A DNA stretch of 64,000 nucleotides from Piscicola geometra. Taxonomy: Eukaryota; Annelida; Clitellata; Hirudinida; Piscicolidae. A program made the translations under genes and the position numbers. The DNA lies in assembly GCA_943735955.1 (NCBI GenBank), contig CALSEQ010000033.1:713001-777000 (forward strand), given 5' to 3'. The notes under the pieces were generated by a model. It worked only from the letters and a program-made list of their open reading frames with translations, had not been told where the DNA came from and did not search any database. This document shows positions 27,361 to 42,719 of the stretch, piece by piece. Position 1 is the first letter of the stretch; each line of letters opens with the position of its first letter.

Positions 27361-30300
27361 TATGTAAATATGCAATATATGTAAATATGCAACATATGTA
27401 AATATGCAATATATGTAAATATGCAATATATGTAAATATGCAATATATGCAAATATGCAATATATGTAAATATGCAATATATGTAAATATGCAATATATG
27501 TAAATATGCAATATATGTAAATGTGCAATATATGTAAGTATGCAATATATGTAAATATGCAATATATGTAAATATGCAATATATGTAAATATGCAATATA
27601 TGTAAATATGCAATATATGTAAATATGCAAATATGCAATATATGCAAATATGCAATATATGCAAATATGCAATATATGCAAATATGCAATATATGTAAAT
27701 ATGCAATATATGTAAATATGCAATATATGTAAATATGCAATATATGTAAATATGCAATATATGTAAATATGCAATATATGTAAATATGCAATATATGTAA
27801 ATATGCAATATATGTAAATATGCATTATATGTAAATATGCAAATATGCAATATATGCAAATATGCAATATATGCAAATATGCAATATATGTAAATATGCA
27901 ATATATGTAAATATGCAATATATGTAAATATGCAATATAAGTAAATATGCAATATATGTAAATATGCAATATATGTGAATATGCAATGTATGTAAATATG
28001 CAATATATGTAAATATACAATATATACAAATATGCAATATATGTAAATATGCAATATATGTAAATATGCAATATATGTAAATATGCAATATATGTAAATA
28101 TGCAATATATGCAAATATGCAAAATATGTAAATATGCAATATATGTAAATATGCAATATATGTAAATATGCAATATATGTAAATATGCAATATATGTAAA
28201 TATGCAATATATGCAAATATGCAATATATGTAAATATGCAATATATGTAAATATGCAATATATGTAAATATGCAATATATGTAAATATGAAATATATGTA
28301 AATATGCAATATATGTGAATATGCAATATATGTAAATATGCAATATATGTAAATATGCAATATATGTAAATATGCAATATATGTAAATGTGCAATATATG
28401 TAAGTATGCAATATATGTAAATATGCAATATATGTAAATATGCAATATATGTAAATATGCAATATATGTAAATATGCAATATATGTAAATATGCAAATAT
28501 GCAATATATGCAAATATGCAATATATGCAAATATGCAATATATGTAAATATGCAATATATGTAAATATGCAATATATGTAAATATGCAATATATGTAAAT
28601 ATGCAATATATGCAAATATGCAATAAATGCAAATATGCAATATATGTAAATATGCAATATATGTAAATATGCAATATATGTAAATATGCAATATAAGTAA
28701 ATATGCAATATATGTAAATATGCAATATATGTAAATATGCAATATATGTAAATATGCAATATATGTAAATATGCAATATATGTAAATATGCATTATATGT
28801 AAATATGCAAATATGCAATATATGCAAATATGCAATAAATGCAAATATGCAATATATGTAAATATGCAATATATGTAAATATGCAATATATGTAAATATG
28901 CAATATAAGTAAATATGCAATATATGTAAATATGCAATATATGTGAATATGCAATGTATGTAAATATGCAATATATGTAAATATGCAATATATACAAATA
29001 TGCAATATATGTAAATATGCAATATATGTAAATATGCAATATATGTAAATATGCAATATATGTAAATATGCAATATATGCAAATATGCAATATATGTAAA
29101 TATGCAATATATGTAAATATGCAATATATGTAAATATGCAATATATGTAAATATGCAATATATGTAAATATGCAATATATGCAAATATGCAATATATGTA
29201 AATATGCAATATATGTAAATATGCAATATATGTAAATATGCAATATATGTAAATATGAAATATATGTAAATATGCAATATATGTGAATATGCAATATATG
29301 TAAATATGCAATATATTTAAATATGCAATATATGTAAATATGCATTATATGCAAATATGCAATATATGTAAATATGCAGTATATGTAAATATGCAATATA
29401 TGTAAATATGCAATATATGTAAATATGCAATATATGTAAATATGCAATATATGTAAATATGCAATATATGTAAATATGCAATATATGTAAATATGCAATA
29501 TATGTAAATATGCAATATATGTAAATATGCAAATATGCAATATATGCAATTATGCAATATATGCAAATATGCAATATATGTAAATATGCATTATATGTAA
29601 ATATGCAATATATGTAAATATGCAATATATGTAAATATGCAATATATGTAAATATGCAAGATATGCAAATATGCAATATATGTAAATATGCAATATATGT
29701 AAATATGGAATATATGTAAATATGCAATATATGTAAATATGCAATATATGTAAATATGCAAATATGCAATATATGCACTTATGCAATATATGCAAATATG
29801 CAATATATGTAAATATGAAATATATGTAAATATGCAATATATGTAAATATGCAATATATGTAAATATGCAATATATGTAAATATGCAATATATGCAAATA
29901 TGCAATATATGTAAATATGCAATATATGTAAATATGCAATATATGTAAATAGGCAATATATGTAAATGTGCAATATATGTAAGTATGCAATATATGTAAA
30001 TATGCAATATATGTAAATATGCAATATATGTAAATATGCAATATATGTAAATATGCAAATATGCAATATATGCAAATATGCAATATATGCAAATATGCAA
30101 TATATGCAAATATGCAATATATGTAAATATGCAATATATGTAAATATGCAATATATGTAAATATGCAATATATGTAAATATGCAATATATGTAAATATGC
30201 AATATATGTAAATATGCAATATATGTAAATATGCAATATATGTAAATATGCATTATATGTAAATATGCAAATATGCAATATATGCAAATATGCAATATAT

Positions 30301-32684
30301 GCAAATATGCAATATATGTAAATATGCAATATATGTAAATATGCAATATATGTAAATATGCAATATAAGTAAATATGCAATATATGTAAATATGCAATAT
30401 ATGTGAATATGCAATGTATGTAAATATGCAATATATGTAAATATGCAATATATACAAATATGCAATATATGTAAATATGCAATATATGTAAATATGCAAT
30501 ATATGTAAATATGCAATATATGTAAATATGCAATATATGTAAATATGCAATATATGCAAATATGCAATATATGTAAATATGCAATATATGTAAATATGCA
30601 ATATATGTAAATATGCAATATATGTAAATATGAAATATATGTAAACATGCAATATATGTGAATATGCAATATATGTAAATATGCAATATATGTAAATATG
30701 CAATATATGTAAATATGCAATATATGCAAATATGCAATATATGTAAATATGCAGTATATGTAAATATGCAATATATGTAAATATGCAATATATGTAAATA
30801 TGCAATATATGTAAATATGCAATATATGTAAATATGCAATATATGTAAATATGCAATATATGTAAATATGCAATATATGTAAATATGCAATATATGTAAA
30901 TATGCAATATATGTAAATATGCAAATATGCAATATATGCAATTATGCAATATATGCAAATATGCAATATATGTAAACATGCATTATATGTAAATATGCAA
31001 TATATGTAAATATGCAATATATGTAAATATGCAATATATGTAAATATGCAAGATATGCAAATATGCAATATATGTAAATATGCAATATATGTAAATATGG
31101 AATATATGTAAATATGCAATATATGTAAATATGCAATATATGTAAATATGCAATATATGTAAAGATGCAATATATGTAAATATGCAATATATGTAAAGAT
31201 GCAATATATGTAAATATGCAATATATGCAAATATGCAATATATGTAAATATGCAACATATGTAAATATGCAATATATGTAAATATGCAATATATGTAAAT
31301 ATGCAATATATGTAAATATGCAATATATGTAAATATGCAATATAGGTAAATATGCAATATATGTAAATATGCAATATATGTAAATATGCAATATATGTAA
31401 ATATGCAATATATGTAAATATGCAGTATATGTAAATATGCAAATATGCAATATATGCAATTATGCAATATATGCAAATATGCAATATATGTAAATATGCA
31501 ATATATGTAAATATGCAATATATGTAAATATGCAATATATGTAAATATGCAATATATGTAAATATGCAATATATGCAAAAATGCAATATATGTAAATATG
31601 CAATATATGTAAATATGCAATATATGTAAATATGCAATATATGTAAATATGCAATATATGTAAATATGCAATATATGTAAATATGCAATATATGTAAATA
31701 TGCAATATATGTAAATATGCAATATATGTAAATATGCAATATATGTAAATATGCAAATATGCAATATATGCAAATATGCAATATATGCAAATATGCAATA
31801 TATGTAAATATGCAATATATGTAAATATGCAATATATGTAAATATGCAATATATGTAAATATGCAATATATGTAAATATGCAATATATGTAAATATGCAA
31901 TATATGTAAATATGCAATATATGTAAATATGCAATATATGTAATTATGCAATATATGTAAATATGCAATATATGTAAATATGCAATATATGTAAATATGC
32001 AATATATGTAAATATGCAAAATATGTAAATATGCAATATATGTAAATATGCAATATATGTAAATATGCAATATATGTAAATATGCAATATATGTAAATAT
32101 GCAATATATGCAAACATGCAATATATGTAAATATGCAATATATGTAAATATGCAATATATGTAAATATGCATCATATGTAAATATGCAATATATGTAAAT
32201 ATGCAATTTATGTAAATATGCAATATATGTAAATATGCAATATATGTAAATATGCAATATATGTAAATATGCAATGTATGTAAATATGCAATACATGTAA
32301 ATATGCAAATATGCAATATATGCAATTATGCAATATATGCAAATAAGCAATATATGTAAATATGCAATATATGTAAATATGCAATATATGTAAATATGCA
32401 AAATATGTAAATATGCAATATATGTAAATATGCAATATATGTAAATATGCAATAGATGTAAATATGCAATATATGTAAATATGCAATATATGTAAATATG
32501 CAATATATGAAAAAATGCAATATATGTAAATATGCAAATATGCAATATATGCAAATATGCAATATATGCAAATATGCAATATATGTAAATATGCAATATA
32601 TGTAAATATGCAATATATGTAAATATGCAATATATGTAAATATGCAATATATGTAAATATGCAATATATGTAAATATGCAATAT
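27361..32684 (+). repeat. Mosaic satellite stretch related to block E
   Basis: Fragments of the E unit are reused: ATATACAAATATG at about 28019, 28990 and 30450, and AATGTGCAATATATGTAAG at about 27524, 28388 and 29967. A GCAACATATG at 27389 has lost its ATAGG partner. A type I cassette is at 31252, far from its other copies at 0.5-16 kb. GCATCATATG first appears at 32169. No unique sequence. Confidence 0.8.
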
Positions 32685-33050
32685 ATCTAAATATGCAATA
32701 TACGCAAATATGCAATATATGTAAATAAGCAATATATGTAAATATGCAATATATGTAAATATGCAATATATGTAAATAAGCAATCTATGTAAATATGCAA
32801 TATATGTAAATATGCAATATATGTAAATATGCAATATATGTAAATATGCAATATATGTAAATATACAATATATGTAAATATGCAATATATGTAAATATGC
32901 AAATATGCAATATATGTAATTATGCAATATATGCAAATATGCAAAATATGTAAATATGCAAAATATGTAAACATGCAATATATGTAAATATGCAATATAT
33001 GTAAATATGCAATATATGTAAATATGCAATATATGCAAATATGCAATATA
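32685..33050 (+). repeat. 1,969-bp offset repeat, copy 1
   Basis: The ATCTAA 20-mer at 32685, CAATCTATG at 32781, ATACAATATATG (C at 32866) and GCAAAATATG at 32941 recur in the same order 1,969 bp downstream. The region between the two copies carries type II cassettes at 33747 and 34214 and GCATCATATG at 33934 and 34401. Confidence 0.88.
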
Positions 33051-34653
33051 TGTAAATATGCAATATATGTAAATATGCAATATATGTAAATATGCAATAT
33101 ATGTAAATATGCAATATATGTAAATATGCAATATATGTAAATATGCAATATATGTAAATATGCAATATATGTAAATATGCAATATATGTAAATATGCAAT
33201 ATATGTAAATATGCAATATATGTAAATATGCAAATATGCAATATATGCAAATATGCAATATATGCAAATATGCATTATATGCAAATATGCAATATATGTA
33301 AATATGCAATATATGTAAATATGCAATATATGTAAATATGCAATATATGTAAATATGCAATATATGTAAATATGCAAATATGCAGTATATGCAAATATGC
33401 AATATATGCAAATATGCAATATATGCAAATATGCAATATATGTAAATATGCAATATATGTAAATATGCAATATATGTAAAGATGCAATATATGTAAATAT
33501 GCAATATATGTAAATATGCAATATATGTAAATATGCAAATATGCAATATATGCAAATATGCAATATATGCAAATATGCAGTATATGCAAATATGCAATAT
33601 ATGTAAATATGCAATATATGTAAATATGCAATATATGTAAATATGCAATATATGTAAATATGCAATATATGTAAATATGCAATATATGTAAATATGCAAT
33701 ATATGTAAATATGCAATATATGCAAATATGCAATATATGTAAATATGCAACATATGTAAATATGCAATATATGTGAATATGCAATATATGTAAATATGCA
33801 GTATATGTAAATATGCAATATATGTAAATATGCAATATAGGTAAATATGCAATATATGTGAATATGCAATATATGTAAATATGCAATATATGTAAATATG
33901 CAATATATGTAAATATGCAATATATGTAAATATGCATCATATGTAAATATGCAATATATGTAAATATGCAATTTATGTAAATATGCAATATATGTAAATA
34001 TGCAAATATGCAATATATGCAAATATGCAATATATGCAAATATGCAGTATATGCAAATATGCAATATATGTAAATATGCAATATATGTAAATATGCAATA
34101 TATGTAAATATGCAATATATGTAAATATGCAATATATGTAAATATGCAATATATGTAAATATGCAATATATGTAAATATGCAATATATGCAAATATGCAA
34201 TATATGTAAATATGCAACATATGTAAATATGCAATATATGTGAATATGCAATATATGTAAATATGCAGTATATGTAAATATGCAATATATGTAAATATGC
34301 AATATAGGTAAATATGCAATATATGTGAATATGCAATATATGTAAATATGCAATATATGTAAATATGCAATATATGTAAATATGCAATATATGTAAATAT
34401 GCATCATATGTAAATATGCAATATATGTAAATATGCAATATATGTAAATATGCAATATATGTAAATATGCAATATATGAAAAAATGCAATATATGTAAAT
34501 ATGCAAATATGCAATATATGCAAATATGCAATATATGCAAATATGCAATATATGTAAATATGCAATATATGTAAATATGCAATATATGTAAATATGCAAT
34601 ATATGTAAATATGCAATATATGTAAATATGCAATATATGTAAATATGCAATAT

Positions 34654-35019
34654 ATCTAAATATGCAATATACGCAAATATGCAATATATGTAAATAAGCA
34701 ATATATGTAAATATGCAATATATGTAAATATGCAATATATGTAAATAAGCAATCTATGTAAATATGCAATATATGTAAATATGCAATATATGTAAATATG
34801 CAATATATGTAAATATGCAATATATGTAAATATACAATATATGTAAATATGCAATATATGTTAATATGCAAATATGCAATATATGCAATTATGCAATATA
34901 TGCAAATATGCAAAATATGTAAATATGCAAAATATGTAAACATGCAATATATGTAAATATGCAATATATGTAAATATGCAATATATGTAAATATGCAATA
35001 TATGCAAATATGCAATATA
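34654..35019 (+). repeat. 1,969-bp offset repeat, copy 2
   Basis: This is the partner of 32685-33050, with markers at 34654, 34750, 34835 and 34910. A further GCAAAATATG run 389 bp later (35299) shows that part of it was duplicated again. Confidence 0.88.
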
Positions 35020-36696
35020 TGTAAATATGCAATATATGTAAATATGCAATATATGTAAATATGCAATATATGTAATATGCAATATATGTAAATATGCAAT
35101 ATATGTAAATATGCAATATATGTAAATATGCAATATATGTAAATATGCAATATATGTAAATATGCAATATATGTAAATATGCAAATATGCAATATATGTA
35201 AATATGCAATATATGTAAATATACAATATATGTAAATATGCAATATATGTAAATATGCAAATATGCAATATATGCAATTATGCAATATATGCAAATATGC
35301 AAAATATGTAAATATGCAAAATATGTAAACATGCAATATATGTAAATATGCAATATATGTAAATATGCAATATATGTAAATATGCAATATATGCAAATAT
35401 GCAATATATGTAAATATGCAATATATGTAAATATGCAATATATGTAAATATGCAATATATGTAAATATGCAATATATGTAAATATGCAATATATGTAAAT
35501 ATGCAATATATGTAAATATGCAATATATGTAAATATGCAATATATGTAAATATGCAATATATGTAAATATGCAAATATGCAATATATGCAAATATGCATT
35601 ATATGCAAATATGCAATATATGTAAATATGCAATATATGTAAATATGCAATATATGTAAATATGCAATATATGTAAATATGCAATATATGTAAATACGCA
35701 AATATGCAATATATGCAAATATGCAATATATGCAAATATGCAATATATGCAAATATGCAATATATGTAAATATGCAATATATGTAAATATGCAATATATG
35801 TAAAGATGCAATATATGTAAATATGCAATATATGTAAATATGCAATATATGTAAATATGCAAATATGCAATATATGCAAATATGCAATATATGCAAATAT
35901 GCAGTATATGCAAATATGCAATATATGTAAATATGCAATATATGTAAATATGCAATATATGTAAATATGCAATATATGTAAATATGCAATATATGTAAAT
36001 ATGCAATATATGTAAATATGCAATATATGTAAATATGCAATATATGCAAATATGCAATATATGTAAATATGCAACATATGTAAATATGCAATATATGTGA
36101 ATATGCAATATATGTAAATATGCAGTATATGTAAATATGCAATATATGTAAATATGCAATATAGGTAAATATGCAATATATGTAAATATGCAATATATGT
36201 AAATATGCAATATATGTAAATATGCAATATATGTAAATATGCAATATATGTAAATATGCAAATATGCAATATATGCAATTATGCAATATATGCAAATATG
36301 CAATATATGTAAATATGCAATATATGTAAATATGCAATATATGTAAATATGCAATATATGTAAATATGCAATATATGTAAATATGCAATATATGCAAAAA
36401 TGCAATATATGTAAATATGCAATATATGTAAATATGCAATATATGTAAATATGCAATATATGCAAAAATGCAATATATGTAAATATGCAATATATGTAAA
36501 TATGCAAAATATGTAAATATGCAATATATGTAAATGTGCAATATATGTAAGTATGCAATATATGTAAATATGCAATATATGTAAATATGCAATATATGTA
36601 AATATGCAATATATGTAAATATGCAAATATGCAATATATGCAAATATGCAATATATGCAAATATGCAATATATGTAAATATGCAATATATGTAAAT
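35020..36696 (+). repeat. Mosaic satellite stretch
   Basis: It contains a 16-bp monomer with a single-base deletion (TGTAATATGC at 35071) and the last type II cassette of the left half (36071). The 36279-36668 segment, with GCAAAAATG units and AATGTGCAATATATGTAAG, recurs at about 41086-41475, an offset of 4,807 bp. Confidence 0.8.
35066..35090 (+). repeat. 16-bp monomer with one-base deletion
   Basis: GTAAATATGC is shortened to GTAATATGC at 35072-35080. Single-base indels are very rare here, so this is a useful private marker. It could also be a sequencing or consensus error in a homopolymer of three A. Confidence 0.75.
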
Positions 36697-38213
36697 AAGC
36701 ATTATATGTAAATATGCAATATATGTAAATATGCAATATATGTAAATATGCAATATATGTAAATATGCAATATATGTAAATATGCAATATATGTAAATAT
36801 GCAATATATGTAAATATGCAATATATGTAAATATGCAATATATGTAAATATGCAAATATGCAATATGCAATATATGCAAATATGCAATATATGTAAATAT
36901 GCAATATATGTAAATATGCAATATATGTAAATATGCAATATAAGTAAATATGCAATATATGTAAATATGCAAATATGCAATATATGCAATTATGCAATAT
37001 ATGCAATTATGCAATATATGCAAATATGCAATATATGTAAATATGCAATATATGTAAATATGCAATATATGTAAATATGCAATATATGTAAATATGCAAT
37101 ATATGTAAATATGCAATATATGCAAAAATGCAATATATGTAAATATGCAATATATGTAAATATGCAATATATGTAAATATGCAATATATGTAAATGTGCA
37201 ATATATGTAAGTATGCAATATATGTAAATATGCAATATATGTAAATATGCAATATATGTAAATATGCAATATATGTAAATATGCAATATATGTAAATATG
37301 CAAATATGCAATATATGCAAATATGCAATATATGCAAATATGCAAGATATGTAAATATGCAATATATGTAAATATGCAATATATGTAAATATGCAATATA
37401 TGTAAATATGCAATATATGTAACTATGCAATATATGTAAATATTCAATATATGTAAATATGCAATATATGTAAACATGCAATATATGTAAATGTGCAATA
37501 TATGTAAGTATGCAATATATGTAAATATGCAATATATGTAAATATGCAATATATGTAAATATGCAGTATATGTAAATATGCAATATATGTAAATATGCAA
37601 ATATGCAATATATGCAATTATGCAATATATGCAAATATGCAATATATGTAAATATGCAATATATGTGAATATGCAATATATGTAAATATGCAATATATGT
37701 AAATATGCAATATATGTAAATATGCAATATATGCAAAAATGCAATATATGTAAATATGCAATATATGTAAATATGCAATATATGTAAATATGCAATATAT
37801 GTAAATGTGCAATATATGTAAGTATGCAATATATGTAAATATGCAATATATGTAAATAAGCAATATATGTAAATATGCAATATATGTAAATATGCAATAT
37901 ATGTAAATATGCAAATATTCAATATATGCAAATATGCAAGATATGCAAATATGCAATATATGCAAATATGCAATATATGTAAATATGCAATATATGTAAA
38001 TATGCAATATATGTAAATATGCAAAATATGTAAATATGCAATATATGTAAATGTGCAATATATGTAAGTATGCAATATATGTAAATATGCAATATATGTA
38101 AATATGCAATATATGTAAATATGCAATATATGTAAATATGCAAATATGCAATATATGCAAATATGCAATATATGCAAATATGCAATATATGTAAATATGC
38201 AATATATGTAAAT
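36697..38213 (+). repeat. 1,517-bp tandem pair, copy 1 (block F)
   Basis: AAGCATTATATG (36697 and 38214) and GCAATATGCAATATATG (36860 and 38377) are spaced by 1,517 bp, and all other variants checked between them also have partners at that offset. The unit contains several GCAATTATGC positions and GCAAAAATG monomers. Confidence 0.9.
36860..36876 (+). repeat. 7-bp half-unit variant, GCAATATGCAATATATG (exemplar)
   Basis: Here the inserted half-unit is ATATGCA, 7 bp rather than 8. Copies start at 36860, 38377, 39648, 41684, 41962, 43233, 44199, 46057, 46989, 48847, 49796 and 50762. I did not see it outside 36.8-50.8 kb. At about 41946-41970 two 8-bp halves precede the 7-bp half, the longest local half-unit run noticed. 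Confidence 0.88.
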
Positions 38214-39520
38214 AAGCATTATATGTAAATATGCAATATATGTAAATATGCAATATATGTAAATATGCAATATATGTAAATATGCAATATATGTAAATAT
38301 GCAATATATGTAAATATGCAATATATGTAAATATGCAATATATGTAAATATGCAATATATGTAAATATGCAAATATGCAATATGCAATATATGCAAATAT
38401 GCAATATATGTAAATATGCAATATATGTAAATATGCAATATATGTAAATATGCAATATAAGTAAATATGCAATATATGTAAATATGCAAATATGCAATAT
38501 ATGCAATTATGCAATATATGCAATTATGCAATATATGCAAATATGCAATATATGTAAATATGCAATATATGTAAATATGCAATATATGTAAATATGCAAT
38601 ATATGTAAATATGCAATATATGTAAATATGCAATATATGCAAAAATGCAATATATGTAAATATGCAATATATGTAAATATGCAATATATGTAAATATGCA
38701 ATATATGTAAATGTGCAATATATGTAAGTATGCAATATATGTAAATATGCAATATATGTAAATATGCAATATATGTAAATATGCAATATATGTAAATATG
38801 CAATATATGTAAATATGCAAATATGCAATATATGCAAATATGCAATATATGCAAATATGCAAGATATGTAAATATGCAATATATGTAAATATGCAATATA
38901 TGTAAATATGCAATATATGTAAATATGCAATATATGTAACTATGCAATATATGTAAATATTCAATATATGTAAATATGCAATATATGTAAACATGCAATA
39001 TATGTAAATGTGCAATATATGTAAGTATGCAATATATGTAAATATGCAATATATGTAAATATGCAATATATGTAAATATGCAGTATATGTAAATATGCAA
39101 TATATGTAAATATGCAAATATGCAATATATGCAATTATGCAATATATGCAAATATGCAATATATGTAAATATGCAATATATGTGAATATGCAATATATGT
39201 AAATATGCAATATATGTAAATATGCAATATATGTAAATATGCAATATATGCAAAAATGCAATATATGTAAATATGCAATATATGTAAATATGCAATATAT
39301 GTAAATATGCAATATATGTAAATGTGCAATATATGTAAGTATGCAATATATGTAAATATGCAATATATGTAAATAAGCAATATATGTAAATATGCAATAT
39401 ATGTAAATATGCAATATATGTAAATATGCAAATATTCAATATATGCAAATATGCAAGATATGCAAATATGCAATATATGCAAATATGCAATATATGTAAA
39501 TATGCAATATATGTAAATAA
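38214..39520 (+). repeat. 1,517-bp tandem pair, copy 2 (block F)
   Basis: This matches copy 1 to about 39.5 kb; the ATTCAATATATGC marker near 37917 is matched near 39434. It then diverges, since the GCAAAATATG expected near 39546 is not there. Parts recur again around 41504-42515 (AAGCATTATATG at 41504 and 41774). Confidence 0.87.
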
Positions 39521-40034
39521 GCAATATATGTAAATATGCAATATATGTAAATAAGCAATATATGTAAATATGCAATATATGTAAATATGCAATATATGTA
39601 AATATGCAATATATGTAAATATGCAATATATGTAAATATGCAAATATGCAATATGCAATATATGCAAATATGCAATATATGTAAATATGCAATATATGTA
39701 AATATGCAATATATGTGAATATGCAATGTATGTAAATATGCAATATATGTAAATATGCAATATATACAAATATGCAATATATGTAAATATGCAATATATG
39801 TAAATATGCAATATATGTAAATATGCAATATATGTAAATATGCAATATATGCAAATATGCAATATATGTAAATATGCAATATATGTAAATATGCAATATA
39901 TGTTAATATGCAATATATGTATATATGCAATATATGTAAGTATGCAATATATGTAAATATGCAATATATGTAAATATGCAATATATGTAAATATGCAATA
40001 TATGTAAATATGCAATATATGTAAATATGCAAAT

Positions 40035-41085
40035 ATTCAATCTATGCAATTATGCAGTATAAGCAAATATGCAATATATGTAAATATGCAATATATGTAA
40101 ATATGCAATATATGTAAATATGCAATATATGTAAATATGCAATATATGTAAATATGCAATACATGTAAAGATGCAGTATATGTAAATATGCAATATATGT
40201 AAATACGCAATATATGTAAATATGCAATATATGTAAATATGCAATATATGTAAAGATGCAGTATATGTAAATATGCAATATATGTAAATATGCAATATAT
40301 GTAAATATGCAATATATGTAAATATGCAATATATGTAAATATGCAATATATGTAAATATGCAATATATGTAAATATGCAATATATGTAAATATTCAATAT
40401 ATGTAAATATGCAATATATGTAAATATGCAATATATGTAAATATGCAATATATGTAAATATGCAATATATGTAAATATGCAATATATGTAATTATGCAAT
40501 ATATGTAAATATGCAATATATGTAAATATGCAATATATGTAAATATGCAATATATGTAAATATGCAATATATGCAAATATGCAATATATGTAAATATGCA
40601 ATATATGTAAATATGCAATATATGTAAATATGCAATATATGTAAATATGCAATATATGTAAATATGCAATATATGTAAATATGCAATATATGTAAATATG
40701 CAAATATTCAATATATGCAATTATGCAGTATATGCAAATATGCAATATATGTAAATATGCAATATATGTAAATATGCAATATATGTAAATATGCAATGTA
40801 TGTAAATATGCAATATATGTAAATATGCAATACATGTAAAGATGCAGTATATGTAAATATGCAATATATGTAAATACGCAATATATGTAAATATGCAATA
40901 TATGTAAATATGCAATATATGTAAAGATGCAGTATATGTAAATATGCAATATATGTAAATATGCAATATAGGTAAATATGCAATATATGTGAATATGCAA
41001 TATATGTAAATATGCAATATATGTAAATATGCAATATATGTAAATATGCAATATATGTAAATATGCAAATATGCAATATATGCAA
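40035..41085 (+). repeat. Higher-order repeat G, outlying copy 0
   Basis: It begins at ATTCAATCTATGCAATTATG (40035) and matches 44637-45687 at an offset of 4,602 bp, including GATGCAGTATATG and AATACGCAATATATG units. Homology to copy 1 stops near 41085. Confidence 0.87.
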
Positions 41086-42719
41086 TTATGCAATATATGC
41101 AAATATGCAATATATGTAAATATGCAATATATGTAAATATGCAATATATGTAAATATGCAATATATGTAAATATGCAATATATGTAAATATGCAATATAT
41201 GCAAAAATGAAATATATGTAAATATGCAATATATGTAAATATGCAATATATGTAAATATGCAATATATGCAAAAATGCAATATATGTAAATATGCAATAT
41301 ATGTAAATATGCAAAATATGTAAATATGCAATATATGTAAATGTGCAATATATGTAAGTATGCAATATATGTAAATATGCAATATATGTAAATATGCAAT
41401 ATATGTAAATATGCAATATATGTAAATATGCAAATATGCAATATATGCAAATATGCAATATATGCAAATATGCAATATATGTAAATATGCAATATATGTA
41501 AATAAGCATTATATGTAAATATGCAATATATGTAAATATGCAATATATGTAAATATGCAATATATGTAAATATGCAATATATGTAAATATGCAATATATG
41601 TAAATATGCAATATATGTAAATATGCAATATATGTAAATATGCAATATATGTAAATATGCAATATATGTAAATATGCAAATATGCAATATGCAATATATG
41701 CAAATATGCAATATATGTAAATATGCAATATATGCAAATATGCAATATATGTAAATATGCAATATATGTAAATAAGCATTATATGTAAATATGCAATATA
41801 TGTAAATATGCAATATATGTAAATATGCAATATATGTAAATATGCAATATATGTAAATATGCAATATATGTAAATATGCAATATATGTAAATATGCAATA
41901 TATGTAAATATGCAATATATGTAAATATGCAATATATGTAAATATGCAAATATGCAAATATGCAATATGCAATATATGCAAATATGCAATATATGTAAAT
42001 ATGCAATATATGTAAATATGCAATATATGTAAATATGCAATATAAGTAAATATGCAATACATGTAAATATGCAAATATGCAATATATGCAATTATGCAAT
42101 ATATGCAATTATGCAATATATGCAAATATGCAATATATGTAAATATGCAATATATGTAAAGATGCAATATATGTAAATATGCAATATATGTAAATATGCA
42201 ATATATGTAAATATGCAATATATGCAAAAATGCAATATATGTAAATATGCAATATATGTAAATATGCAATATATGTAAATATGCAATATATGTAAATGTG
42301 CAATATATGTAAGTATGCAATATATGTAAATATGCAATATATGTAAATATGCAATATATGTAAATATGCAATATATGTAAATATGCAATATATGTAAATA
42401 TGCAAATATGCAATATATGCAAATATGCAATATATGCAAATATGCAAGATATGTAAATATGCAATATATGTAAATATGCAATATATGTAAATATGCAATA
42501 TATGTAAATATGCAATATATGTAACTATGCAATATATGTAAATATTCAATATATGTAAATATGCAATATATGTAAACATGCAATATATGTAAATGTGCAA
42601 TATATGTAAGTATGCAATATATGTAAATATGCAATATATGTAAATATGCAATATATGTAAATATGCAGTATATGTAAATATGCAATATATGTAAATATGC
42701 AAATATGCAATATATGCAA

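Larger units (their letters stand above)
21728..29784 (+). repeat. Region defined by the private marker GCACTTATGC
   Basis: GCACTTATGC occurs at 21728, 22806, 23977, 25454, 25853, 27330 and 29775, and I did not see it elsewhere. Intervals are 1,078, 1,171, 1,477, 399, 1,477 and 2,445 bp; 1,477 + 399 is the 1,876-bp period of the pair inside this region. The confined marker delimits a domain in which recent exchange took place. Confidence 0.85.

Noticed and set aside
35071..35080. A frameshift in a coding repeat
   Set aside because: There is no coding sequence; this is a one-base deletion in a monomer and may be a consensus error.
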